Below, piece after piece: positions 19,476 through 28,676 of a stretch of 64,000 nucleotides of DNA. Both the position numbers and the translations under genes were made by a program. The notes below the pieces were generated by a model. That model had not been told where the DNA came from. It saw only the letters and a program-made list of their open reading frames with translations, and made no database searches. Every line of letters begins with the position of its first letter. The first letter of the stretch is position 1. The stretch is from Kluyveromyces lactis (Eukaryota; Ascomycota; Saccharomycetes; Saccharomycetales; Saccharomycetaceae): assembly GCF_000002515.2 (NCBI RefSeq), contig NC_006038.1, forward strand, positions 868,001-932,000. Direction: 5' to 3'.

Positions 19476-20478
19476 ATGGAAGAAACAGAGGCCGTGCAAC
19501 AAGATATCGAAGCATTGGAAAGAGAGAGTATGTGCAGACTTTGAGATCCTTGGGTAATATTGTTTGATTCCCTATAAGGATCTCGATTGATGATAATCAA
19601 GAGATGAGCCTGGTTTACTAACTTTACCGCCGTTCACACTTTGTTCAGTTCAAACCATCAAGATTCAAATAGCAAACGCTCATAGTGGTGCCAGCAAGGA
19701 TGAGGTAAAGATACCTGATGCATATAAGCAGTTTCTTTCAGAGAATATTAATTTCTCTAATTTGATGAGGAAAGACGAAAATACTACTCTGTCTATAAAT
19801 TTATCACCAAGAAAGCCCGGTACTACTACAGGTCAGATACAGGGAATAGATTCGTCTATTCGATCTAACTTCGGTGTGTCAAGTGGACACAATGAAGTTG
19901 CAGGTTTCAAGTCAATCACAGATTTTGTCCAATGGGAAAATAGTGTACGGCTCATAGGAGTCTCTTTATTCCCAGTGAATTATGACAACATCGAGTTTAT
20001 GGGTATCAGATTAGAATTATTTGACGAATTGTCTCTCAAATATGACCCACCTTTCTATGTCATTTTGAAACCATCCGTAAAGCGCCTCGGAATTTGGGAA
20101 TTGTTCAAGCATAATTTACCAAAATACATTAATATCCACCAGCATTGGCAACTAATCACAAAAGATACCGATACTAGTGACTCTAATATCATGAAGTTCG
20201 CGAACCTGTGTTATAAAGACCTTTTAAAGGTTCACTCTAGAGTTCAATTTTTCCGTAAGCTTGAGGGAAACTATGTGAATGATAAGCAATATTCATTGCT
20301 TCACATCGATAACATGGGGCTGAACGTTTCTTTCAGGCTTGGTGCAGATATAATAAAGATAAAGGTTGACGATGGTGATGACGAGATTATAGACTGTACT
20401 TTCAATGGAGAGAAGAATATTTCTTTATTGGGATCTATTTACGGCATAACTAATAGGTTCCAGTCGATTATAATGTAA
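19476..20478 (+). CDS. MCM21: Kinetochore COMA subunit Mcm21 (CENP-O), one intron
   Basis: Inner-kinetochore COMA/Ctf19-complex subunit with a C-terminal tandem-RWD fold. Exon 1 is 19476-19527 (17 codons plus one base, MEETEAVQQDIEALERE), the intron 19528-19648, exon 2 19649-20478; joined they give 293 residues. The joined N-terminus continues as a coiled coil (ALEREIQTIKIQ), equivalent to MSRIDDLQQDIESLL in S. cerevisiae, whose MCM21 also has a 5' intron. Exon 2 contains RLIGVSLFPV, MGIRLELFDEL, FYVILKPSVKRLGIWELFKH and ISLLGSIYGI, aligned with the Mcm21 RWD region. The 3' end overlaps YFT2 by 11 bp, tail to tail; the two genes are neighbours in S. cerevisiae (YDR318W-YDR319C). Confidence 0.92.
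19528..19648 (+). other. MCM21: Spliceosomal intron of MCM21
   Basis: 121 nt with the perfect 5' splice site GTATGT (19528-19533), perfect branch point TACTAAC (19616-19622) and 3' splice site TTCAG ending at 19648. Removal joins the short exon to the long frame after the first base of a codon (GAG A|TT), keeping the frame open. Confidence 0.93.
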
Positions 20479-21271
20479 GGAACTTGTTCACATGTTTGAT
20501 TCTAGGCAGGATATAATAAATTACCAATAGACAGGAATACCCAAAGGCACATCCCAACACTTTCTCCGGGAATGTGTGATAGTATATTGATGTTATCGTT
20601 AGCACATTTATCCAAATGCACAAAACCAGTAAAACAATCCATTGATATTTAGAAGACGGTGAATTCCAGGATATCGTATGTTGGTTCGCATATTGCAGCA
20701 AGAGTTTCAACTCCTGCCATAGAGTTAGACTTATGTTTGTTAAGAAACAAAAATGACCACTGATATCAAATCCGCCTACCCAGCTCCCACCTAAAGATCT
20801 ACATTTCTCTGCAGATTTCGTATCAGAAAGATCGCAGTTTCCTCCCGTCCACACGAAAAGATGGTCGATGAACAAGAAACAGGCCCATAATACCAGGTAT
20901 ACCAAAACAAACTTTATCGAATATACTTTTAGAACTTTCCCAACTTGTTTCAGAAGATCGGGAGAATTACGGTCCTGTTCTCCATTACTAGTGGGTAACA
21001 ACGATTCCTCGTGCTTCATTCGAACGTATACTTGTAGGCCTATCAATAAACCGAACAATACGTCGAATATGTAGATACCTTTGTAAGCAAATAAATGATT
21101 CACTACGTTGCGTCCACCGATCCAGTACCATTCCTTTCTTTCTCTTTCGAGCTCATCTTCACCTATAAGAACCGATATAAAATACCCGAAAATCACAAGA
21201 GCTGGATATATGTGCAACCACCAATCACCAGGGACAGGGAACTTGGCCAACACTATTCTATCAGGCCGCAT
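20468..21271 (-). CDS. YFT2: FIT-family ER lipid protein Yft2
   Basis: ER membrane protein of the FIT2 (fat-storage-inducing transmembrane) family, reported as acyl-CoA diphosphatases needed for normal ER and lipid-droplet structure. It has 267 residues with about six hydrophobic segments. The two family histidines are visible in SGHFCFLTNISLTLWQEL and SIYYHTFPEKVLG. The paralogue Scs3 is the alternative, but adjacency to MCM21 and SWA2 reproduces YDR318W-YDR319C-YDR320C and favours YFT2. The TAA lies inside the last codons of MCM21. It is divergent from ERG7 across 266 bp. Confidence 0.9.
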   Translation of the reverse strand: MRPDRIVLAKFPVPGDWWLHIYPALVIFGYFISVLIGEDELERERKEWYWIGGRNVVNHLFAYKGIYIFDVLFGLLIGLQVYVRMKHEESLLPTSNGEQDRNSPDLLKQVGKVLKVYSIKFVLVYLVLWACFLFIDHLFVWTGGNCDLSDTKSAEKCRSLGGSWVGGFDISGHFCFLTNISLTLWQELKLLLQYANQHTISWNSPSSKYQWIVLLVLCIWINVLTITSIYYHTFPEKVLGCAFGYSCLLVIYYILPRIKHVNKFLTL

Positions 21272-21537
21272 TGGACTTTGTCTTTGTTAACGCCTTCAAT
21301 CCTTGAGTTCCACAATCCTATTTCTCTATTCCTTTCGAGTAGTGCAACGCCTCGTTCTTCTTCTCAGGTCTTGTCGTTTAAAGTTCCTAACAGGAAAGTT
21401 AAACATCTTTTATAGATTTATATATAACGATTATCAACAGATTAGGAAAGACACGTTTAGCCGTTCGGATTCGAGAACATAGATAGTGTTCTTGGCTAAT
21501 CACTGGAGGTGCTGTATAGCTGTACGGTTTTGTGTTA
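21272..21537. promoter_or_regulatory. YFT2/ERG7 divergent promoter
   Basis: 266 bp shared by two lipid genes. TCGTTTAA (21374-21381) and ACGTTTAG (21453-21460) each differ by one base from the TCGTTYAG element reported for the sterol regulator Upc2. This is suggestive only. A TATATATAA tract lies at about 21417-21427. Confidence 0.35.
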
Positions 21538-23733
21538 ATGCCAGAACTTTATTCTGAAACTATTGGATTGCCCAGGACGGATCCAAAACGTTGGAGGCTC
21601 ATCACAGATGACTTGGGAAGACAAACATGGGAATATTTAAGTGAGAATGATAGCAAGAAAGTTCCGCAATCAACTTTTGCACGATGGCTATTGAAATGTG
21701 AAGATTTTCCAGAACCGCACCCAGAGATTAATAGCAAGACATCAGGTTTTACTGCTTGGAACGCTGCACATAACGGTGCAAAATTCTTTGAACTTTTGCA
21801 GGACCCTGATTCTGGAACATTCCCATGCCAGTATAAGGGTCCAATGTTCATGACAATTGGGTATGTTGTGACGATGTATATTGCCAAGATTGAAATACCT
21901 GAGCATGAGAAAGCTGAAATGATTAGGTACGTTGCCAACTATGCACACCCAGTCGATGGGGGATGGGGTTTGCATCATGTCGATAAGTCAACTGTTTTGG
22001 GTACTGTACTAAATTATGTCATGATGAGATTGTTAGGTTTACCCAAGGATCACGAAGTTTGTGTTAGAGCAAGGGACACTTTACTCAGGTTAGGAGGTGC
22101 CATTGCGTCTCCTCATTGGGCCAAGATATGGTTGTCAATCTTAAATTTGTATAAATGGGAGGGTGTCAACCCAGCCCCACCAGAATTATGGATGTTGCCA
22201 TACGGATTAAATATTCATCCAGCAAGATGGTGGGTTCATACAAGAGGTATTTATCTTCCGGTGAGTTATTTGTCAAGTACCCAATATAGCTGTGAACTTG
22301 ATCCCTTGTTGGAAGAAATTAGAACGGAGATTTACACCCAACCGTTCGAGACAATTGATTTCAAGAAACACAGAAATACCGTGTGCGGTGTTGATCTATA
22401 CTATCCACACACAAAAGTTTTAGACACTATGAATTACTTCATATCTAAGTACGAAAGATACGTTAGACCAAATTGGTTGTTGAAAAAATCCACTAATAGA
22501 GTATATGAACTTGTCAAGAAAGAAATTGCAAATACGGATTATCTATGTATTGCACCAGTTAATAATGCCTTTTGTGCAATTGTGACATTGATTGAAGAAG
22601 GGAAGGATTCGGAAGAATTTGGTAGATTCCTTTATAGATTCAAGGACGTGTTATTCCATGGACCTCAGGGCCTAACCGTTATGGGGACCAACGGTGTCCA
22701 AGTTTGGGATTGTGCATTTTACATTCAGTATATGTTTATGGCAGGTTTGGCTGAATTGCCCGAATTCCATGAAACCATTGTTAGATCGTTTAAGTTCTTA
22801 TGTCGCTCTCAATTTACTGAGGATTGTGTTGAAGGGAGTTTCAGAGATAAAAGGTTGGGTGCTTGGCCATTTTCCACAAAAACCCAAGGATACACCGTTT
22901 CAGATTGTACAGCGGAGGCAATCAAAGCTATCATAATGGTTCTTAATTCCGACAAATATAGAGATGTCTGGGGTGTATATGATACCGAAAAGTTGAAAAA
23001 CGGCATAGATGTCCTTTTGGGATTGCAAAACTTGTCATCATTTGAATACGGATCCTTCGCTACATATGAGAAGATCAAAGCGCCCTTACTAATGGAAAAA
23101 TTGAATCCAGCAGAAGTGTTTGGAAATATCATGGTTGAATTCCCATATGTGGAATGTACAGATTCCTCGGTCCTCGGCTTGACGTACTTCCGTCGCTATT
23201 TCAATTATCGGAAAAAGGATATCGATCATGCTATTGATTCAGCTATTGCATATATTAAAAAGAGTCAGCAGCCTAATGGTTCTTGGTACGGCTGTTGGGG
23301 TATTTGTTACACGTATGCTGGAATGTTCGCCTTAGAAGCGCTAAACACGATTGGAGAAACGTATGAGAATAGCGAAGTTGTTCGTAAAGGGTGTGACTTC
23401 TTTGTTACTAAACAGCTTCCTGATGGTGGTTGGTCTGAGAAAATGAAATCTAGTGAACTTCACACATATGTATCGGACAAAGAATCTTACGTTGTACAGA
23501 CTGCATGGGTGCTCATTGGGTTGATATTAGCAAAATTCCCTGACAAATCAGTTATCGATAGGGCAATTAACCTTTTAAAGCAAAGACAACAACCGTCAGG
23601 TGAATGGAAATATGAAGCTGTGGAAGGTGTTTTCAATCATTCATGTGCCATTGAATATCCAAGTTACAGATTTTTGTTCCCAATAAAAGCTCTCGGTCTA
23701 TATGTAAAAGAATACGGCCACAGTGCAATTTAA
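21538..23733 (+). CDS. ERG7: Lanosterol synthase (oxidosqualene cyclase) Erg7
   Basis: Cyclises 2,3-oxidosqualene to lanosterol in ergosterol synthesis, on the ER and lipid droplets. It has 731 residues, identical in length to S. cerevisiae Erg7. The start ATG at 21538 (MPELYSETIGLPRTDP) aligns with the yeast N-terminus. The catalytic acid is in DCTAE, with Asp at residue 456. QW-type repeats are present (QPNGSWYGCWG, LPDGGWSE, QPSGEWKYEAVEG), as are DSGTFPCQYKGPMFMTIGYV and FEYGSFATYEKIKAPL. In S. cerevisiae ERG7 is on another chromosome (YHR072W); here it sits between YFT2 and SWA2, so gene order differs while the flanks are kept. Confidence 0.97.
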   Translation: MPELYSETIGLPRTDPKRWRLITDDLGRQTWEYLSENDSKKVPQSTFARWLLKCEDFPEPHPEINSKTSGFTAWNAAHNGAKFFELLQDPDSGTFPCQYKGPMFMTIGYVVTMYIAKIEIPEHEKAEMIRYVANYAHPVDGGWGLHHVDKSTVLGTVLNYVMMRLLGLPKDHEVCVRARDTLLRLGGAIASPHWAKIWLSILNLYKWEGVNPAPPELWMLPYGLNIHPARWWVHTRGIYLPVSYLSSTQYSCELDPLLEEIRTEIYTQPFETIDFKKHRNTVCGVDLYYPHTKVLDTMNYFISKYERYVRPNWLLKKSTNRVYELVKKEIANTDYLCIAPVNNAFCAIVTLIEEGKDSEEFGRFLYRFKDVLFHGPQGLTVMGTNGVQVWDCAFYIQYMFMAGLAELPEFHETIVRSFKFLCRSQFTEDCVEGSFRDKRLGAWPFSTKTQGYTVSDCTAEAIKAIIMVLNSDKYRDVWGVYDTEKLKNGIDVLLGLQNLSSFEYGSFATYEKIKAPLLMEKLNPAEVFGNIMVEFPYVECTDSSVLGLTYFRRYFNYRKKDIDHAIDSAIAYIKKSQQPNGSWYGCWGICYTYAGMFALEALNTIGETYENSEVVRKGCDFFVTKQLPDGGWSEKMKSSELHTYVSDKESYVVQTAWVLIGLILAKFPDKSVIDRAINLLKQRQQPSGEWKYEAVEGVFNHSCAIEYPSYRFLFPIKALGLYVKEYGHSAI

Positions 23734-23841
23734 ATGTGTGTATAGTTTACCGTGGATTTCACAAACAAAGTAATTAAAATCAAGTAATTAAGTGACAAGA
23801 CTTATGAAGTTTCGTACATATGCAAGATTATAAATAATTTA

Positions 23842-25707
23842 TTAGATGTTGTTTTGGGATTTAAAATATTCCCAAGCCTTATTTAGAATCGTATAAACAT
23901 TCTCTGCGATCATTATTGTCTCTAAACTTGCATCGGCGGGAATTTTATCTGGATGAGTCTTTGCAATAGCTTTCAAGTAACAAATTTTAACTTTCTTGGT
24001 CATGACTAAATCCTGCGGTGAAACTTCCTTCCAAGATGCCCACCACAGAAGAGGCTCTAAATTGGCCAAAAGATATCTTAGATCGTTTTCATTGTTTTTA
24101 GTCCACTCGCTGATCTTTTCATCAACTTTATCACGAAGTCTTAACCGCTCCTCTTCTTCTTCCTCTTGTTTTTTGTTTTCTTCCTTAACTCTGTTCACAG
24201 CTACTGTATCTGCAGATATGCTCGTTTTGGAGCGAACTGGAATGGTTGGAGAAGATATTTTTTCCTTCGCCGGTTTGAACTTCTCTGGATTCACGATCTT
24301 TTCGCACCTTCGCTTACCGTCCATCACTTTTTGTTCTGTGATGCCATTTGAGATTAAATTTGCATATAAAGACAGAGCCTTTTCGTAGTTTTCCAAATGT
24401 TCCTGTATTTCAGCGTGTTTTAACTGAATCTTATTGATCATTTGCTTGAATGTTCTTTCTGGTACACTGTGTTCAATGATATCTGAAGCGTTTGGAGCAA
24501 GGTCTGAAAGATCCAAGGCCAGCTTGACAGATTCCAAAGCCTTTGAATTTTCTCCAAGCTTCAATTGGCACGAAACGATGTTAGACAAGGATATAATTCG
24601 AAGCGGATGTTTGAATGGTAATGTGTTGAATGATTTTTCAAATTCCAGTAAAGCATTGTGGTAGTCTCCTGATGAAAAATACTTAACACCGTTGTTCTTG
24701 AACTCGTTGAAACTAGTTAATTCAAAGTCTGATATCCTGTGCTGAGGAGATGCAGATGTCTGCGGTGCTGCACCAAAATCAACCAAAGTTTCCTGATTAA
24801 TAACGGATGCTGTATCTTGATTTTCCACAGATACAGGCGGTGGTGCTGAAGAAGCATTATTTATGGATAGTTGATGAATTGATGGAAGCTCCGGACTTGG
24901 CTGAGGTGATGTACGTTCGGATTGGAATTGCATTGAATGAGGCCTCGAATGAGGCCTCGTATAGTCTCTTCTCAGCGGTATATCATCACTGAATTGACTT
25001 CTTTGTGAAGAATTCGCGTACTGAGGCTGTAATGTTGGTTTTAATTTATCTTCGATGAATTCTTTCCCCATGTTGAATAAGTTTGATGCCACTGATATAA
25101 AAGCTGGTGAAGAATCTCTAGATTCCTGTTTTCGTAGTTGTTGTTGTCCAAAATCGTTATTTACATTGGATCTCGATTGTTTCCTTTTCTTCTGTGATTC
25201 GATTAACTCTTCGTACATGATACCTTTGTCGTAATAATGAACAGCTTTATCAAAACTTAACCCTAAGGACATTAATCTTGCGATTTCCATATCTTTCACT
25301 TCATCGACTAAAGGTTGAGGTTCCGGAATTGGATCAGGTTGTGGTTGAACTAAATCAACATGCGGTGTAGAATTGAAGGACTCGAAGGCCAGATCGAAGT
25401 CATCCTTTTCGGTCGCTGTTGATGGTGCAACCTGCGAAGGTGATTCCCGTAATGGTGTAACTTGTGATGGAGCAGCCAATAGATCATCGAAAAAATCTTG
25501 GGAAGCAGTCATTGAAGTGATACTGATTGATTCCGGAGTTTTTGATGGCACATTGGATGGACTTTTCCTCGATAGGGGAGAAGTTAATGCAGAGTGACTT
25601 GAGAGTAGATCGTTCAAAGAAGCATTCTTATTTGCACTGGAATTGTTTCCAGTAGAGGAATTAACCCCTTTAAAAGAAGATAATAAGTCAGCAAATGGAT
25701 CTGACAT
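23842..25707 (-). CDS. SWA2: Auxilin-like clathrin-uncoating J protein Swa2
   Basis: Hsp70 cofactor that uncoats clathrin vesicles and acts in cortical ER inheritance. I start at ATG 25707 (MSDPFADLLSSFKG), giving 621 residues against 668; the open frame above begins at TTG. Order: clathrin-binding N-terminus with DPFADLL and DDLLAA-type motifs, a UBA domain at about 135-175 (VKDMEIARLMSLGLSFDKAV), a disordered stretch, TPRs at about 330-450, and a C-terminal J domain with the HPD motif at about 585-587 (THPDKIPAD) and LNKAWEYFKSQ. A 12-bp tandem duplication (GAATGAGGCCTC, 24935-24958) doubles the RPHS peptide. S. cerevisiae has the same neighbour YFT2. Confidence 0.94.
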   Translation of the reverse strand: MSDPFADLLSSFKGVNSSTGNNSSANKNASLNDLLSSHSALTSPLSRKSPSNVPSKTPESISITSMTASQDFFDDLLAAPSQVTPLRESPSQVAPSTATEKDDFDLAFESFNSTPHVDLVQPQPDPIPEPQPLVDEVKDMEIARLMSLGLSFDKAVHYYDKGIMYEELIESQKKRKQSRSNVNNDFGQQQLRKQESRDSSPAFISVASNLFNMGKEFIEDKLKPTLQPQYANSSQRSQFSDDIPLRRDYTRPHSRPHSMQFQSERTSPQPSPELPSIHQLSINNASSAPPPVSVENQDTASVINQETLVDFGAAPQTSASPQHRISDFELTSFNEFKNNGVKYFSSGDYHNALLEFEKSFNTLPFKHPLRIISLSNIVSCQLKLGENSKALESVKLALDLSDLAPNASDIIEHSVPERTFKQMINKIQLKHAEIQEHLENYEKALSLYANLISNGITEQKVMDGKRRCEKIVNPEKFKPAKEKISSPTIPVRSKTSISADTVAVNRVKEENKKQEEEEEERLRLRDKVDEKISEWTKNNENDLRYLLANLEPLLWWASWKEVSPQDLVMTKKVKICYLKAIAKTHPDKIPADASLETIMIAENVYTILNKAWEYFKSQNNI

Positions 25708-25940
25708 TGCAAATGCACTGTTTATACGACGTGATGGGAATAGTTCAAGATTGTGCAAAGCTTTATCGCTCTCTATATGGGGTCTCTTTAATCATAGTGA
25801 AGTTGGAAGAGGTTGTTTTTTTTTAGGTTTCGTTTCCTGTAACAAATTGTATAAAATTATGAGAGTTGATTACATAAAACTGTAAGTGAACAACGGCAGC
25901 AGCGAAGAGAGATGAGAGGTAGCGGTCTATGGACAGGTGT

Positions 25941-26480
25941 TTAAACCATGTTATGCGGGGAACATGCACGATTGGCTTCTTTTTCGACTTGCTCTACAGA
26001 GGCTTCGTCATCAGCAAAAAAATAGCATGGGGACTCGTCTCTGTGAATCTTTTCTAGTGGGATGACATGACGAGGGTAGAAAAAATGTTTAACGGTAGAC
26101 AACAAACTCTTATGTTTGTCTATGGGGTTTGGGAACATCACACCTGACTCTTGTTCATGTTTTTGTAGTCTATGCAGTTTCATTTCTTTCTCGTACAGAT
26201 CACAGGCTTGTTGGATGTATTGGTCCTGCTGTTCGGGAGTCAATTTATCCTGGTAATCGGCAATTGAGATCCAAAGAGATTTTGGCGTAGGTGGTGGTGT
26301 ATATGGGTTGAAGAAGTAGTATATTCCGAAAATGAAGGATACGACAGCGATTAGGACGAGAGTAACGACAAAACAGAGGAAAATGAATCCGCCGACGTTT
26401 TCTGGGTCATGGAACCATTTTGCAATGGCGTGAGGCTGGGTACTGTCGGGAAATCGTAACTCGTTATCAATTGATGGCAT
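25941..26480 (-). CDS. Unrecognised single-pass membrane protein
   Basis: 179 residues starting MPSIDNELRFPDSTQPHA. One strong membrane segment at about residues 30-58 (FIFLCFVVTLVLIAVVSFIF) is followed by YYFFNPYTPPPTPKSLW and a charged tail with helices (DYQDKLTPEQQDQYIQQACD). No cleavable signal peptide is evident. I do not recognise the family. The continuous frame, a proper ATG and typical composition make a real gene likely. The 1.36-kb region upstream carries palindromes and a GATA-type array, shared with the acidic protein at 27841. Confidence 0.75.
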   Translation of the reverse strand: MPSIDNELRFPDSTQPHAIAKWFHDPENVGGFIFLCFVVTLVLIAVVSFIFGIYYFFNPYTPPPTPKSLWISIADYQDKLTPEQQDQYIQQACDLYEKEMKLHRLQKHEQESGVMFPNPIDKHKSLLSTVKHFFYPRHVIPLEKIHRDESPCYFFADDEASVEQVEKEANRACSPHNMV

Positions 26481-26674
26481 GTTATTGGTGGCAGTACTTA
26501 CTAGTAATACTTGAGGGAGTGGTGATATCCCAAAAGTATCATAGCGGAGACAGAGAATGTTGTTGAGGGCTGGATCAGCCTTTATATAATTTTCGCAGCC
26601 GTTCTGGGACTGAGAGAACTGGGTTACAGGGGTCTTTTATGTTCTTTGGAAACTGTATGACCATCAGAGCTATA

Positions 26675-26700
26675 GAAACGCACTCGAGAGAGTGCGTTTC
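26675..26700. repeat. Perfect 11-bp hairpin
   Basis: GAAACGCACTC, loop GAGA, then GAGTGCGTTTC: a perfect inverted repeat about 195 bp upstream of the 179-residue membrane-protein gene. Confidence 0.8.
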
Positions 26701-26881
26701 GTTTGGTTTCCCGACATATCTTATATACATACCACTGACGCGCGACAGAAAATAGTCAATTGAGTCACGTGGTCATTATCATTCCTTGGCACCACGTGAT
26801 AGGCGATTAGTTTGCCAGTCCAATTACTAATGAATTTACAAATGTAAACAGAGGATGAGTCAGGGGGCGGGAGGAGGCGAA

Positions 26882-26971
26882 GCAGTCACGGTCATTGTGA
26901 CCGTCACTGCTCGAGGTCACGATGACTGACTGACAGACTGACTGACTCAAGTCAGTCAGTCTGTCAGTCAG
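26882..26971. repeat. Two adjacent palindromes, 13-bp and 22-bp arms
   Basis: The first palindrome has arms 26882-26894 and 26898-26910 (one mismatch, 3-nt loop). The second has arms 26926-26947 and 26950-26971, perfect over 22 bp with a 2-nt CA centre and built from TGAC/GACT repeats. Together they could form a double cruciform, or a long stem in RNA. No flanking target-site duplication is seen. Confidence 0.85.
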
Positions 26972-27340
26972 ATCCAGTCACAAAACAGTTACCCGGAGAA
27001 AGATTGTGTGACTCCATGCCACAGTTTTCTTCCCACGTGACCTTTAAACCGGATAACCCACCAAACGAAAATTGCCCATGCCAAGCAACAAACACCGCAA
27101 AAACTAAAACACCTCGTTTGCTCAGGGTGCACAACGTTAACGGACCCAGGTTTGCTTGCAGTTTAGAGGTTAACCGTTGAAACCTTCCCAAGAAAAAATT
27201 TTCTCCGTCCCCCGCTAGCACACCTGAAACATGCTCCGCCTGGGGGGGACGGACCATCGGTTCACTCTGTAACACTCTGTGTTACATAATAAACTACATG
27301 AAAGATCGTCCCAAGTCCCATTACGGCAACTAAGTAAAGG

Positions 27341-27380
27341 TTATCCAGGGTTATCCAAAGTTATCCAACGTTATTCAAGG
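27341..27380 (-). promoter_or_regulatory. 10-bp-phased GATA-site array
   Basis: Four consecutive 10-bp units begin TTATCCAGGG, TTATCCAAAG, TTATCCAACG, TTATTCAAGG (27341-27380); a fifth (TCATTTCAGA) is degenerate. The first three contain GGATAA on the minus strand, the core of GATA-factor sites such as those of Gln3 and Gat1. The exact 10-bp period would put all sites on one face of the helix. It lies 460 bp before the acidic protein and 860 bp from the divergent gene. Confidence 0.5.
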
Positions 27381-27707
27381 TCATTTCAGACTACAGGTTT
27401 CCGCCTCACGTGTAATGTCTGCACCTTGCTCTGGCATGTTTTCAGAGGTGTGGTTTTTCTTTCTTTTAGGCCTTGCTGGGTCATTCTAACAACTTCTTTG
27501 GGCCTTGAGAAAATTTTAAAGTTTTGGGCAGTCATGCGCAGACATGGGCCCAAAAAATAGAAAGTGACTAATCTCTCTCAGTGTGGTGGTGGTGGTGGAT
27601 ATTGTGTGTGTCATTTTGTTGACTTGTTGACTTTTCCTCATTGCACCTAGGAATGACTATTCGGTGATCCAGGTGTGTGATTCATAATTGCAGGTATGTG
27701 ACGTGAA

Positions 27708-27736
27708 TGTGTATATAAGATGTGTATATAAAGATG
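27708..27736 (+). promoter_or_regulatory. Tandem TATA boxes of the acidic-protein gene
   Basis: TGTGTATATAAGATG and TGTGTATATAAAGATG overlap by about two bases, giving TATATAAG at 27712-27719 and TATATAAAG at 27725-27733, about 110-130 bp before the ATG at 27841. The layout is typical of a strongly inducible TATA promoter. Confidence 0.6.
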
Positions 27737-27840
27737 TATAAGTCTGGTTAAGTAATGATACCTCTTTTCTATTGAAACCTAACACTTGCTAGCTACAACC
27801 AACCAAACAATCAATCAATCAAAGATACATATATCCAACA

Positions 27841-28230
27841 ATGGACGCTGAAGAAGTTTTCGCATGCTCTCTAAGAGAGTCGTACTGTGATACGACCGAT
27901 TACACATTTGTTAAACCACCACTATTATCTCACACTCCAGATTTGGACGAAGAGGATTCCACCTCTTTCTCTCAATTCTACGACAATTTGGACTCAGACC
28001 TAAACAATTCACACCTGATACATACCCCATTGTTATATTCGGTGGATCCGTCCACTAGCTTCCTAGACGACGAAATGTTCTCTCTAGATCAGGATACCGC
28101 TACGTCTACTTTGTCAAAGCCAAGATCAGAAAATCAAAAGGCAATTGTGATACAGGATTCGATAGGTACAGATACAGGATTCTCTACTGTGCCTCAAGAC
28201 AACTACAGGATATGGCTAGAAAAATTCTAA
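27841..28230 (+). CDS. Unrecognised small acidic protein
   Basis: 129 residues, rich in Asp, Glu, Ser and Thr (DLDEEDSTSFSQFYDNLDSD, FLDDEMFSLDQD), predicted mostly disordered, ending DNYRIWLEKF. No membrane segment or known motif is seen. The ATG lies in an A-rich context (ccaacaATGG) after a CAATCAATCAATC leader and a doubled TATA box, which supports a real, strongly expressed or inducible gene. I cannot assign a family; the acidic Ser/Thr-rich composition and aromatic C-terminus could suit a regulatory protein, but this is a guess. Confidence 0.65.
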   Translation: MDAEEVFACSLRESYCDTTDYTFVKPPLLSHTPDLDEEDSTSFSQFYDNLDSDLNNSHLIHTPLLYSVDPSTSFLDDEMFSLDQDTATSTLSKPRSENQKAIVIQDSIGTDTGFSTVPQDNYRIWLEKF

Positions 28231-28676
28231 ACCACTGTGGTCTTCCCCTTACAACTCCCATTAGCATTGAATTCTGACATACCTTTAACTAATTACCTTT
28301 TGCATTAACAAACATTATCGCTGGCCTTTTTTTTTTTTTTTTCCTTTTCTAGAACTATAACGATTAGATTATACACTATGTAGCATTCTTTAGTATCAAT
28401 TTCATACATCTGTGTTTCTTTGATTTCTGATGATATTTCCCCAGGTTTCCCTTCTCTCTTTGTGTTTCTTCTTCTTCGTTTCCCTGTGCCTCTTTTAAGG
28501 GTAGCGTTCGATTCCATTTTCAAGGACTTGAAATAAAGACAAAATAAAATGTAAATAAAAAGCATATACCTTCGAGGGATTTACAATATATAATTGCCAA
28601 TATATATATATTCATTCTTTCTCTTTCTTCCTGTCACTTGCAAGTGTCAAGCAGCTTTCGATTCTCCGGGTTAGAA
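28231..28676. other. Intergenic region before the GH63-like gene
   Basis: 446 bp between two plus-strand genes. It has an 18-T run near 28325-28342, a T/C-rich tract and TATATATATA at about 28601-28611, a plausible TATA region for the downstream gene. Confidence 0.4.
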
